DNA of 64,000 bases from Prostheceraeus crozeri (GCA_907163375.1 CAJQUW010007848.1:356001-420000), one strand, 5' to 3'. Numbered from the stretch's first letter, positions 27,032 to 40,812 are shown. Made by a program: numbers and translations. The notes: generated by a model not told the origin, from the letters alone.

Positions 27032-27669
27032 CAGTGGTGGCGGTAAAGGTAGGGACATGGCATATTTATTATTAATATGAATTCAGTGACTCTTTCTACT
27101 TATCGAGTGGTTACACAAATGTTATCAAAATTTGACATGACATGATTGCATTGTCTGGTGATGCACTCTCACTCGCACACGCGCGAGCTTCTCCTTCAGG
27201 CTACGGTTACACGTCTAGACACCATAGATATCTAAGTATCCTCGCTAGACACGCGCATCTTCCCTTTGCAGGTTATGTGCGCGTGACTGTAAGTTGAGAC
27301 AATAAAGATCTGAATTATTCTTGAGTTTTTGTTTTTAGTATTCCTATGTGAACACCGTAAAAGAAATATACGGTACCTTTTTAATTAATATAACATTTTT
27401 GACATTTTTGTAAACATACACAAGAAAAAATATAATAGAAATATACGCAGTTTAATATACAGGTTACCTTAATTTAGTTATATTCAATTTAGTTAAATTC
27501 TACACTTTATTAACGCACTCTCGGTAAAGCATATAAAAGATCTTTCATCAAAAATATGTTATCAGATATATTTTAAAGTGAATTTTTAAGATGATCACTT
27601 TGATTTTTATGAACTTCGTAAAATCAAAAGGAGAACATCAATGTGTCCCTACCTTTAACGCCACCACTG
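27032..27669. mobile_element. Non-autonomous DNA transposon, possibly hAT-like
   Basis: This is a 638-bp segment bounded by 26-bp terminal inverted repeats with one mismatch (27032-27057 and 27644-27669), starting CAGTGGTGGC and reading into AAAGGTAGGGAC. The interior has no transposase and is AT-rich, with a G/C-richer patch near 27175-27290 in which CTAGACAC recurs. The CAGTG terminus recalls hAT elements, but the flanks TTAATCTG and TACCTTCG do not form a clear 8-bp duplication, so the superfamily is uncertain. Confidence 0.75.
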
Positions 27670-27999
27670 TACCTTCGACTAAACTTGGAGAGCTTTTCCT
27701 GACTATTCCTATTTTCTTTCATCTTACTCAACTTGTCTTTCATTCCTCTTCTAATGAAGGACACCTTCAATGGATAGGTTTGTTCTCTTTCGTGCAAAAA
27801 GAACTGTTCCGAAATATTATCATCTCACAGGTTTCTTTCCTAATTTTCAGAGGTTTTGGCTAATTTTCCAATCTGCTGGATTCCCGAACAACATAAATAT
27901 TAACAGTTCCTACCACAGCTTGTTGTATCCTTCAAATTTTCTCACTTACTTCCCATTCTACATCCGCATTTCCTCCTTTGCTCTTTCGAATGTCGGAGC

Positions 28000-28440
28000 A
28001 ATGCGTGACGTCATTCATTCTGAGACACAAGTCAACAAACGGGTCAAGTCAGAGAGCACAGCCAGACAAAGAAATCTGCGTATGACAATAGGACTATCAG
28101 CTGAGTCGGTGAAATTCCGACTCTCTGCCGGGTGGGTGCAGGCGGAGTGGCTAGGCAGATGAATCACGCAGCGTTGAATGACGCTGAATAATAATCCAAC
28201 ACACCACCCGCTCTACACTCTCTGACACGGGGAAGAGAGTTCTGAAGCACAAGAGAAGTTCATCGGGCCAAACCAAGCCCCAACAACGACATTAGAACAA
28301 TAGGAAATGCGAGCAGCTCCTCGCCCCGTCTTTATTTAACGTTATCTTCAAACATCCCCATCTACTTCACTCACGTTTCTGCATCTCCCGCAATTCCTCC
28401 ACATCGAATGGGGCCGCCATTAACACCGGACAGGACTCCG
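28000..28440. promoter_or_regulatory. GC-richer island with a CRE palindrome
   Basis: This stretch is visibly richer in G and C than the intron around it. It holds the palindrome TGACGTCA (28006-28013), the core CREB/ATF site, and a perfect 7-bp stem at 28103-28109/28117-28123. It could be an enhancer, an internal promoter of the NFI-like gene or a decayed repeat. No exon with good splice borders was recognised in it. Confidence 0.25.
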
Positions 28441-31400
28441 CTGAAAGGAGAAATGAATTAGTGAGCCAAGATTCGCTGTGCAAACTCGAATATTACTCAT
28501 GTCACACATCAACTGCGATGACTAACACTCAAACCCTGATCCAAATACAAAGGAAGACGATGGAACGGCAAAACTTAATGCATGCTGTACTTCCTAGATC
28601 CTTGATGCGCATGGAAGAAGTGTCTTCGTTCCAAGCAAGGAATTTGACTTTCAAGACACGAATAGAAATCAACTATTGTTACTGTATTGCAAAATAAACT
28701 CAACCGGTACTAACTTATGGATCGGAAGGGCTAACTGCGCTTTAATAGTCTATGGCCGATTTATTTTGATGAACAGGTTAACAGGGCCCAAAGTTGACAT
28801 GTGAAGCGTGTGTCGGATTAGTTGTGCTCACTGCTCAGCATACACGCTTAAGACAGATGTTTCTCAAATCAAACGATGTAAGGATTGTTATGTCTTTATA
28901 TTCATTCAGATACTATAATAACACGAATGCTCAGGATTAGTGGCATCGTATTTATTGAATCATTTAAAATTTGCACATAGACTGTCGCATTATAAAATCC
29001 TACATACAAAATACATAGTCAAAAACTCAGTCCTATAATTTGGTCATGCTCAGGTGACTCCCGAAAACCATGGCAGGTCGACTGATTTAGTCCTCCGAAT
29101 TATAATGAGCCGTGCTGTAAAACTGCATGCAGCAAGTTTATGTTTAGAAGATTGCTTAAATTTGCATTATGTCAGTACTGACGAAGTTTTGGATCAGCAA
29201 CACTTCACATTAACAAAATGATTACTTTTAAGCGGAAGAGACTTGAAGTCACCATTAGAGTTAAATGAATTAATATTTAAGTATCATGAAAGCCAGACTC
29301 TTTACGATTAAACAACTAGTAGAGCACAAGATATCTGACTGCATTTAATACCTCTCTGACACACGTACGGCAGGTATATTGTATTTATCTGAAAATGTTT
29401 CTAAAGAATGGCTGCAACATTTTCAGGTGACACACAAATCTGCTCGCTCCAAGTTTAATCCGATTGACAATGAGAAGTTCTTAACCTTGAAATTCAATAC
29501 AATTTTCAAGATAATTTATTGATTTGTTGGCAAATGGGTCTCCATGAAATGGACACGCAGAATGACTCAGGGCTAATTATCTTATTTTAAAAGGTAGCTT
29601 GAGAAATATTAAGTGCTGCAAAATCAGATGATCTCTACGGTTTTGGGTAATAAACATTAAATTGCTCGCGTGAAATTCTCGTAAAGACAAGGGATATACT
29701 CAAGACAGTCATGAAATAGACAGAAATCTGTGTTGAGCTGTTGAAGTCACATCTAATTGATGTAGTAGTGCATTCCGGTCATAGCTCAAACTTCAAGAAT
29801 TTTCCTCGGTATGCTAAGTTCATTTATAACAATATCATTAACTTATTCATTGAAACAATCAGAAGAAAACACAGAATATAAATTATTCAAAGGTCATCCA
29901 TCTTCTGAAGTTCATCACAAGGTAGGGAACAAATTTCGTTCCTCTACCTCCCACGCACATCTCCGTGAAAACGCTTCTACCCAGAGCCTTCACCTCCTTA
30001 CGTTTTACCTTGTGAAGATCAACTGACTACCTCCCGTTGGAAGATGGAAAAGAAATTCGCGAATTGTTAGTAAACACAATCACAAACAGAGCTAGGGCTG
30101 CAGTAACAACTGTATTCTTCGGTTACCTCGAACATAGGGACGCGCAAAGAACCGAACTTCACATGCCCTTCGGGCAACCCCTAATTAACGGCATAAACTC
30201 ATATCTTAATCTAACGTATTCTTCATAGTAAAAAGCAAACTGGACTTAGTCGTCTTATCAGGCGAATTGATAACATCCGACTTGATCGTCCGTCTTTCAT
30301 TTCTAGGTGGTCCTTAGAATAGAATTTCTGATCTTGTTGCTTCTACAAACAAACCACTGTCTTACATGTGTTTCAGATACTCATTACACCCTCCTTACCT
30401 AATAACAATAGATGCATTATTAGCATACATTATATAATGCTTTTGCACTTGCTGGCAACGCAGTTCAATGAATTCAACAGCTACTGGAAAGTTAACTTCA
30501 CTTTTAACCGTTGTTTCACTGTGATGTGTAGCCTACAAACCTCATTCAAATACAACTTCTTCAATTAACACCTTAATAGACTGTTCTAGTTATAATAACT
30601 TCGACAGAGAGCGAAATCGCAAAGTAAATATTGAAAAAATCCTTTGGTCTCCTGGCCCGGAGAATTAGCCTAGTAGAGTCTTGACCGATTTACTCTTACG
30701 TGCAGGTCTGTATGCGATTGTTCCATTAATCCGTCTCCTGATCTTTGCTACATTCTCTCTTGTTGGCAAAGGTCCGTCCCGGTCGTCAATTCATCTCTCG
30801 CTGTCTATTGCCCCACACAGTCCTGATCAGCCGAAATCCAAGGGCTCAAGCTTGTTTGCAACCGATACCCTCAACGATGGCCCCACAGCGCAGATTCGTT
30901 TACAAAGCACTAGCGATTTACGAGCCCGAGAGAAATAAAACGAATATAATCGTCCACGCTGATGAATATTCATCAGTCACACTGCCCTTTCCGAGTAAAA
31001 CTCTATCCATCCGTCTATCATCTGACATTTGGAGCTGAGTAGCGCCTCAAACTGAATGACTTGAATTACCATGACGCCATTCCACTTTGTGCGAAAAACA
31101 AAATAAACGGGAAATATGCAACCATCTCAAGTTTGAATATTAATCTTGAGATTCGCATACGAATATTCCCAAAACTGATCTTAAGAGATCATCCACTGCG
31201 ACCATCAAACAACGATATCTGTTATCGCTATTCATTTCCAAATTATGCAAATTACTCCTTGTCCCCGAAACAGAGTAACTCACGTGATGGAGTACTTTAA
31301 GCGTGTCATCACAAGTTCGAAGCCGCTGCGGTACAGGGACAGATTATGAGAAATCACTTGCGGTCGAAAACATAGATTATTCCATCAAAGTTCCTCGATC

Positions 31401-34400
31401 TCAAAAGAAGTGCTTGTGAAGAGGAGGATTTATGAAGACTTCTAGAAGATTATCAAGATGTGAAAACTTCAAAAACTAAGCAATAACGGGATAATTATGA
31501 GTGAATATTTCATTTCAAAATAAGACAAAAATCCTCTTTGACGTAGAAAAATCATCAGGAGCGGACAGAAGTTAACAATAAAATCACATCGTAGGTCACG
31601 TTGATCAGAGTAACGTTTTTAAACACGTTTTTAATTTATCTACTCGAATACTCGAATACTGTTCATGTCAACCATATGCGGGAATATTCTATTTGATAAT
31701 CCCACGTGTAACTAGTCGCTATTTACATACACCCATACCGCCCAAGACACAAAGTCAAGCTCGAAAGTTAGGAATGAGGCAGTCTCGCACGATGGCAACC
31801 CAAATCAAGTTTCGTCTAGCAATCTATGAGAATAGCGCTATCACCCCAAGAGCACAGGCTCAAATCCTAGACAGAAACGGCCAGTGAAAACGAAAAAGGC
31901 CAGACCGTTTACCACTATATATCTTATTCTGCAATAAGCATAAAGCATATTTGCAACTGATGAAGAGTGGAGAAGCATTAGTTGAAGATCAGTTGAATTT
32001 CGATAGAAGAGAATTTGACAAACGTTTGAACTGGCAACCTGATACGAAATATGATTACAAAGAAGCGAAAAGAAAACTGATCAGAAGATAAGGATGGATA
32101 ACTTGTAGATGACAAATTATCGTAAAAATCACATTTTTCATCAGAAGAGATGCTGTCGGAAGATCAAAAGTACTTTGCATCAATGCAACATTTCATCTGC
32201 TGCTTTCACGAACCGACCTTTGTCCATGACTTAACATCCAAATAAAGAAATCTTGAAGACAGAACATACTCTGTGTAATAGTGGTTATGGGCTCAGCCTT
32301 GCTAACTTTTGGTTGTGTAGTCGCCTCCTCAAAAATGCACTGAATTTCGACGGGAAGGGGAATCGAGCAATCATCAATACGCTCCAGAAAAGTCTGACCT
32401 GCATTGTTCAAGTATCAAGTCGTTTAGGAGAGACTATAAAACTTAATAACATACAATCGTAATTTGTGTCATATCGGAAGATATCAAGAGAAATGATGAA
32501 TAAATCCAATGAATGAAGCATTCAATTATTATGGAGTGCTAAGTTTAAACCACCGCATTAGTCATGGGTCTACTGATCCATGAGCTTGAGAAATCGTTAC
32601 TAGACAGAAAAGCATGTCATATTTCTGAGAGGAGTGAAATAAGCAAAGCAGTATTGTATCATGCGTATTGACATTCGTACATAAGTCAGTCGTGTCGGGC
32701 ATTGATTCTCGATTAAGTGAAGACGACAAGAACCAGCCTTATCTTGCTCGCTCACTTACGCATACCAATCGAATACTTCCGCATTTCGCATGTGGTCAAT
32801 TTTGTTCCTTCAAATCGAAAATTCGGACCCCTACTGTGCTTTTGAATGAGATTAGATTGACTGTGATTAACAAAAGCCTAATAAAGCCTCGAAATATCCA
32901 CATAACCTTTTTTATTAACATTATCTTTGAAATTTGATTGCCAGCCATTCAATCAGAGTATTTATTCGACAGAAACCTCTTTCTTAATTCAGGTGTTTCT
33001 ATTCACATGTTCATATTCACACAAATTAACTGACCATGCGATGTTCATCAAAGCTTCATTTTTCGTCATTTTGATCATATTTATCTTGTTTAGATGATGC
33101 TGTGTACAGGACAAATGTGACATTACCTCCCTAACTTTTGACACGACGCAAGAACAAATCTTGAACTGTTGATATTCCATGCATGATCCTGCTTTCTATC
33201 TGGCCTAATGCCTGTAGCTAAGTAGTCTGAAGATCAGACAACAGATCATGGAACATTGGATTGTGTAAGATACTTGTGTAAGGTGATAATGATAATCTGA
33301 TACAGATGCCTAATTTAAAAAACACATTGCTTCATCTTTGTTGTTTGGAGCTTCAACAAACGCCAAGAAATTGAATATTTAGAATTTACTTGTCATTTCT
33401 TTGTATCCTAATCCATCAGCAAAATTACAATTTTTGTCATTGTCTCCACGGGTCTTCCCAAATCCTAAGAAAAGCACGAGTGAATATTCTACCACGACAA
33501 GTTGAATTCGACGTTAAAATTCTACTAAATGAAAAGTTGAAAACAAAAGCGACAAGCAGTCTGCTGAATAACTCAGACAACATCAAAACTTCTCTCGTAA
33601 AATCATCGCATGAAAGCAAAGGCGAAAATTTGCTTTGGCTCTAATTTTCGAATACTAATTGAGACATCATTCGGCTAGAAGTCCGATCATTTTCCCATGA
33701 TTAGATGCCGACATTTAATGATCACATCCTTGCCAGTTAATTACTTACAGAAGCTGACGTGCAGAATATATTTTTTCTACATTATGCTTATGCATCAAGA
33801 GGCTCAAGTTTTCTCAGCTAACTTATGATTATCAATTTTCTAGCGCGTAATTATTGTCCAGGGAAATGCTTCATTAACTCAACGAAAGGCTCTTTTCTGA
33901 AATATTTTTCCCGAATTAGCATATAGCGAACTCGAGCATATTTGAGTATTTTGCGTGTTCGATTTCGACAGCATTGAAACAATCGCAGTACAAAAACGAA
34001 ATTCGACACATATTTTTAATCCCGTTAATCAAACGAAAGCCTTTTAAAACCTCTTGGATAGCTGACTGGCCGAGCAGACTTCTTAGCAATAACTGTCGCA
34101 ATCACGATAATAAACTGTACAATCACAAACTCAACGCAATCGCTCATGACTAAGCCTTCTCTAATGCCAAACTTTAAGTTGAGACAGTGCAATCTTTTTC
34201 CATCCACGCACTTTTACAGCATGGCGCAGTTGATAATTTCTGCACAACAAAATAATCGAAGGTATGAAGGAAATTACGGAATCGTGTCTGCTGTTCTCAA
34301 TGTCATTTTGTCTTATCTCAATTTGTATCAATTCGAATGATTTATGAACTGAGTTTTTATGGCTTCAATAATTTGACGAATATGCGACGAACTTCATACG

Positions 34401-35767
34401 GAATGATAATTGATTTTTTAAGCTTAGGTACTTTTCTATGTATGCTGCCATCCTTTGACAGGAATATCTGGTTCACTGGCATTGACAGGGGATAAGCTAA
34501 ATTATTCTACGGCTTTTTTCTCAGCTAAAGTCTGGTGAATACTTCTGATTCGTAAATAACCCTATAAAATTCTTCTTGCAGTGGTTTTAAGACCATGAAC
34601 CGCGAAGCCCGCGCTATTGACAAAAGACTAAAACAGAAAGTTGGTGGACGCAATTTGTATGTGGGAGTGTTGGATTTCGAAGTTGCTCACCAAACTTCAA
34701 GCTCAAATTCGAACTTGATTTGATAATGCGTTTTATCCACTGAAATATATTTAAACACGCTCGCACCAAAATCAAGTCAACAACATTTTGTAAAGGCAGT
34801 CTAACACTTTCAAATTGTCGGGCTTCTGAAGATATTTCACAATCTTGAAGCATATGATATTTCTGTGCCGATTAAGAGGATAATTTCATCGTCTACAGCC
34901 AATCAAGAATGAGGATTTTTAATGGAGAAGCAGTGAGTGCGATTTTTTATGCAAGCATCTAAAAATATATGCAAAATTGCGCAGTGATTATATTGCAAAC
35001 AGAAGGTTAGCACACACTTACACTTATTAAAAACTATTTGTACTAGGTAAATGGCAAGCACATAATAGCAGTAAATAGAACTGGAATTGTCTTTCTTTTA
35101 GAAGTTGTTGAGAATGGCATGAAAATAAGCCATACAATTCAAGTCTATGCACCATCAGTCCGCCAGATATGGTAGTGCAGAGCGGAACATATCAGGGATG
35201 GCTTCTTTGATGGTTTCTTTTCAACGAAAGACCATTCCCAGAACCTTTGAATCAAATATTAGATGTATTTTAATTGACTGACATCCTGGTTAATTCGGCT
35301 GGAACGAGTTTTGATTATACAGATCTGCATTCTTTGATCCACAAGGATTCTTTATGATCAGAATTAATATTATTGTAATCAAGATAGTGGCGCAATGTCT
35401 AGTACAAAAATTTTGTCTGATAAAATAATTAATAACTTCTGAGAAAATATTCAAATTGATTGTACTATCAGAGAAATTTGTCTATCAAAATATCTCTTAT
35501 TCTTCACAGCTAAACATCTGGGATGACAGACTGACTTCGTTATAACTGAGTCTACACGTCATAAATAGAATCACTGAACTTTTGTAAATTCTTCCCTACA
35601 CTTGCCAGCCATCCGCACACTATCATTATGTCTTTGAATTTTCTATCTCACTGAGAGACGAGCTCAAGAAAATAAAATACACTTGTATAGCGGCTTCAGA
35701 ACTTGGCGATGAAAGCATGGCGCGTCACACGACCCTCTTCACTCCCTGAAGCAGTTAAGTCACTCAC

Positions 35768-36191
35768 TCGTCAGCACCGACTCAGAAGGCGGCACCAAGC
35801 GGTATCCCAAAGTTTCCAGGAGTGTCAAGGCCAGCGCCATGTTCGCGGAAGTAGCCCGGAAGTAGATATGTTGAGGTCGAACACACAGTTCATTGCAACA
35901 CGAATGAATGAGGAGCGCCGAGTCGGTCGAATCGAGAGGAACACCGTGATACAACATGGCCACCACAGAATCAATCCTCCACACTTTGTCCGATCCTTTG
36001 CCGCCATCTATTCTTCGCATCTTTTGCTTCGGGTCGCCCCTAGCGCGCACACAACGGTCCGGATATTGCTCCGAAATGTCGGTGTTAAGGAAACAATGCA
36101 TGAAGAATTCTGTGTCCGGATCTTCGATCTCTTTGATCAATTTCTTCAGCAAGTTACTTGTCACTTCATTCTGCTCCTGCTGATCCATATT
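35768..36191 (-). CDS. NFI-like gene, exon encoding core of DNA-binding domain (MH1-like)
   Basis: This exon has 424 nt: 141 codons plus one base. The acceptor is tttctttctgcag and the donor is gtgagt after ACGA; it starts in phase 0 and ends in phase 1. TSNLLKKLIKEI matches ASRLLAKLRKDI of NFI. KMRRIDGGKGSDKVWRID is the diagnostic NFI core, followed by G-P-L-STD (GVPLDSTD). The zinc-ligand pattern is kept: Cys at exon residue 47, Cys 98/99, Cys 103 and His 108 in CCNELCVRPQHI. Over the 45 residues around the core about half match human NFI, from memory. The Cys that follows RRID in canonical NFI is Gly here. After His 108 the sequence (FRATSANMALALTLLETLGY) no longer resembles the family, and the usual VKELDLYLAYF motif is not recognisable. 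SMAD MH1 domains also have a C...VNPYHY ending but lack KMRRID and DKVWR, so NFI is the better call. Confidence 0.93.
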
Positions 36192-39100
36192 CTGCAGAAA
36201 GAAAGAAGAAAAATTACCTATGAGTATTCATCTTCATTTTCACCACAGAAGTATCAATGCAAATCATTCAAGTGAAAATATTGGAATCATAAAAATCCAG
36301 GCTGTGGAGTTTCTCATTTATCTGAAGAAAATTATTCATAAAAATATGCTATGACAGACATTCACATCCCCTATTCAGTTAATCACTGAAATCTTTTTAC
36401 CGTAGTTGAACAGATGGAGAGAAGTAAGCCGCAGAATCGGCGAAGTTCAATGTCAGAACAAAGAATTCTCTTTCCAAGCAGTGACTGAGTTAGATTTGCT
36501 TGAAGTGCGGAAGGATCGCTTCTTCATTGATCTGACTCTAATGCAGATGGTGAGTCGAATATCTTCGGCAAGCATCCAACAACTATGATCACGACAAAAA
36601 TTTCAAGGTCCAAATCTTTGCAAATGTTTGTCGTGATCTTGGCTGCTAGAAATTTGTCAAAAGCATTCGATTAACTTACAGTCTCGGTCAATAAAAATAC
36701 AAACTAAACCATTCCGCACTTTTAAGAAAGCTCTCGGTAAATTGTTGAGGTCGATTAAGTCAAAAACTTTTGAGAGGCCTTCGTCTTTCCGAGTCTTCTA
36801 AAAGTCGTTAATTCTCAGGAAATATTTCATCAACCACTAAAGATCGACTACTAGAAGATGAGGAAAGTCGAAGGTCATTTCTTTTAACCAGACATGTGTT
36901 TTATCGAGCAAAGCAGTTTGAGAGAGTATTCTTTGCTCCGTTATTGAACACTATTGACATAAATCTACATAAGCATCCCTCTCTATAAGCAAGCCTTAAT
37001 CATGATTGTTAAAAACATACAAAACATCATGATGGGGCTGAATCTCGGTGCGGCTTTCTATTACTTATTGAATATTGGGTAAGGTTTCAAAAATCAGAGA
37101 TGTAAAAGGTCCGATTTAAGCGCTGCCGGAAATAAATAAGTGAAAAGAGTACAAAATGAAATAGGCGTTATTCCTGTTGTACATTGAGCGGAACAATTCT
37201 GGATAATGTTCTGGATTATCTCTCATACACTTGACTACGCTACGATTAACTTATCCAATATTATTTTGATGTAAATAAATTCTTAAAATCTTAGAAACTT
37301 TCAATTTGATTTTTTATTATCTGAAATATAATGGCATAAGAAAAATATGAAATTATCCTGAGCAAGGCTCTCAATGCACAGTAAATGTTCCGACACGGCT
37401 CAGCAACCCGCTAAATGCAACTCGGATTTGCTCTAAATCCACGATGTTTTTTAAATGATTGATATTCTTCTCAGGTAACTGCAAACGCTTCACCTGATAT
37501 AGTCAACTGAGGTTAAGTTTTATTGACTCATATGAAATGATGAGCACAGCAATAGCTAGACGGGTACGCTATTTAGGACCTGTCATACAACCCATGAATA
37601 AAATGCCATCAGGTGATTATTACTCATTTAAACTTGATTTTTTAGTATCAAATTCGATGTCTGAACGCATGAATTTTAAATGTCTGGAATCAAAAATGTC
37701 GATGATAACACTAACACATGACGCCAGCAGTCAACACGAAAAGATTCACATGCGCACATTATCATTGGTAACCTTGAGCAAACAGATGAGTATTACCTCC
37801 AAGATTTCAATTAGCAGCTGTGTGATCTTGATTAGTCTGTCTGATTTAGTCATTGTCTGATGTTCTGATGTCAATGCATTCGTCTCTAAATCATCACAAC
37901 CTTAACCAAGCACTCTACTCAACATAACATTGCTATCTAATGAGCGCATGCCCTAAAGCACGCGATTTGAAGACATAAGGACAACTGATTGGTTCAGACT
38001 AAATCAATAACCCTGGTCGATTTTCTTAATAAGAGAATCAATTTTCATGTTTGTAATTGAGATTCCCCGACTAACAAGATATCAAGAATTCTCCATCAAA
38101 CTCTTTCAGTTAATTCATCACATCATCTTCTTCAGCAAAATTTCTTCAAGGAAAATTTCAGCAAAATCCCAAGCCATAAAACATGTTTTATTATGTGTTT
38201 ACATACAATTCTATGATATTTGACATTATAGCCATCCTCCTAACAACAATTGTCACTCAGTTCTTGTCTTCAACTGTCAGCACAGCTTGATTAATGGCGA
38301 TGTTGTCATGTGGACCAATTTGCATTGAAAGGACATCTAAATCATTGGCTCTCTAAATAGACATTGGCAAATATTTCATCTGTCAATTAAGTGTTAGACT
38401 GTCATAATGATCGATGAACAACATCTAAAAAAATTCAACAACATTCAAAAATTAATAACGATTTATTTATAGAACAGTTTATGTCATCTAAAACAGCGAA
38501 GGCGCGTTCATTTCCTTAGCATTTCACGAACTAGTTGTTATTTCAGTTCACGGGCGGTTTAAGATTTGAGTTTCAACGAACAAGTGCAAATACAACTTCA
38601 TTTTCAGTATTACAAGTGTATATTTACCCAATCTCTATTGAAAAATAGTTAAATAGATTGTACTTTGACGAGATTCACCTCATTTGATATCTCAATTTCC
38701 CATCAGGGAATACAACTTCTGCTCCAGAGGACGTGATAAAGGCGGCAAAGTTGAACTGAACACTGCTTGCTTCAATTCGAAGCATTTCTAAATTAACATA
38801 TCTTTCTGTTCAATTCTGTACCGAGTACTCAACTCCATAGCTAATCTTACCCTTCAACGTAACACTCTTCTCATACACATGATGCAGCTTATCTTCACCA
38901 AAAAACTTGCTCGCTTTTTCAAACATCAGTTTTTTGGAGTAAGACTCAAGTTCATCCCCTTTTGAGGCGCCACCCGAAGGCCCAAATGTTACTGCCTTAT
39001 CCCAGACGCAAAACGACAGGAGAGAAGCGAAAAGGAGACATACTCGCTCAAAAACACACCAACATTGTACACAGAGCAACATTGTATCGTCTTCGAAATG

Positions 39101-40776
39101 TGTTTTGCAATTCACTTTCCGTTGTTACGTATCAAGACGAAATTTTTAGAAATTTTACTACCGTTCGCGCAACCCTTCCAACAATTATCTTCAAATCCAG
39201 GAACTAGTGAAAGTGAGATCGCAAGTCTTGCTAATCAAGGATTCAATTAACATTTTGTTAGACTGCGTGCACTAATCAATCAAATTTTCGCCCACAGCGA
39301 TGCAAACTCGAGACACGTATGACGTGTATTAAAGCTCTAAATTTGTGACCCATCGCAGCTGATGCTAGACAATCTCCATGAAGCCTTGAATTTTCGCCTT
39401 TACTGAACCATCGATTCTTGCGCTCGGCGTTGTCTTTTTTTCAAAGCTTACTCTTGTCAAATCCAATGCAAAGCCTCCTCTGTCTTCTTCACTGATCACA
39501 TCTCACGTTGCAACTTTTTTTCCAGACACACAACTGTCATTAACTTAAGGATTGGACAACGAACATTGACAAAGTAAGCGAAGGATCTTTAACGGGTTGA
39601 GCAAAAGTTGACATCGAGCGTTATGATTCATTTCGATGTATCTGCACTATGACTAAACGACATCAAGACAAAACAATACATTTACTTGAACGTGCCGTGA
39701 ATCCGTTTCACGTACGTAGCATCACCTCACACAAGCTAACAAAGCCTTATGAATCATCATCAAGGGAGTATTGGGAAGATTCTAATTACATGCAGCGAGC
39801 AACAGCAATCTAAGACATCAGCCTCTCAAATAAAACAACAGCAGTACACGGAAGCAAGTAGTCTATCGAAAATTCGAGTCTCGCTTAATTAATTGCCTCG
39901 TCTGCATTAACAGATTTTCGAACCGCAAACAACCGATTTCGCCGACAGATACCAACACTCGCGCCCAAAGCAATGCTTACCACCAGCAATCCTCTACTCT
40001 ACCATCTTCAAATGCTTCCATATCGATCCGATGAAGAGGGCGAAAATCAGGTGGAGGAATCCAGTGAGTGAAACAGGCGCATTATCTTCATGAACCTCAC
40101 ATCATCTAATCATAAACACATTAGACCGGTGAAACTATAATCTCCATACGAAGGAAGATAATAGACTCGAATGACGAAACGAACTCCTAATATTGCCACT
40201 ACTACATTCAGAGCTCATCTGTCATTAAACCCTGATGGCAATATTGACTTTTATTCATCAAACAGAAGCAAAAACACCGATTCATCTTCACCGAATTTCA
40301 AATGTTTGAAGTAGCGTCTCATCAGCTCAGTGTACACACTAAACAAGCTGAACATCAATCATGAGAGAAAATTGATATATCTATTTCTGATTGTGCATTC
40401 AAACGTGTCGTCGCAGTTCAAAAGAAACCCGTTTGCGTGACGATCCCTGAATCGAAAGGTCGAATCTAGCATGGCCGTCGAAAGGAAAAAAGTCTCACGT
40501 GATTGTCGAATAAAAACAAATGTAGTATTGCTGTACTTTTAATCACACTGTTATTATCTTCGTTATGAACATCATTGTCGGTTTGCCTAAGCTGAACCAA
40601 ACACTTCAGAAAAATACAAAGTCACGATGACTAGCTCAATATACTAGCTCATATAGAAGTTCAATAATTGCAAAGCTCAGGCAAAAGCACGATAAAATTT
40701 GAAGCATCTCAAGTTCTCCGGTCAAGTCAGTCTAAAGCGTGGACAATTTAATGCGAAGTCCATCCAATTATTCCAA

Positions 40777-40812
40777 TTATTGAATGCGCGTGTGGCAAAG
40801 CGCATTCAATAA
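40777..40812. repeat. Perfect 13-bp inverted repeat (hairpin)
   Basis: TTATTGAATGCGC at 40777-40789 is followed, after a 10-nt loop, by its exact reverse complement at 40800-40812. The stem is partly GC-rich in an AT-rich intron. Its function is unknown. Confidence 0.6.

Larger units (their letters stand above)
15278..35767 (-). other. 20.5-kb intron of the NFI-like gene, with repeats
   Basis: The donor is gtgagt at 35767 and the acceptor is gatttgcag at 15278; phase 1 agrees across it. It contains SINE-like copies at 15519, 18376, 23614, 24318 and 26585, a non-autonomous DNA transposon at 27032-27669, and a GC-richer island at 28000-28440. The remainder (about 15.7-18.3, 18.5-23.6, 24.5-26.5 and 28.5-35.7 kb) shows only short frames without recognisable products. 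Undetected alternative exons are possible. Confidence 0.7.

Noticed and set aside
27591-28162. Overlapping plus frames of 90 and 130 codons
   Set aside because: They run from the end of the DNA transposon into the GC-richer island and are rich in Phe, Ile and Ser, as expected of chance reading of pyrimidine-rich DNA.
30880-31860. Short resemblance between sequence near 30875 and near 31785
   Set aside because: Matching blocks are brief and gapped, and no boundaries could be drawn for a repeat.
35703-36275. Plus-strand 190-codon frame
   Set aside because: It is opposite the NFI core exon, whose recognisable motifs are on the minus strand.
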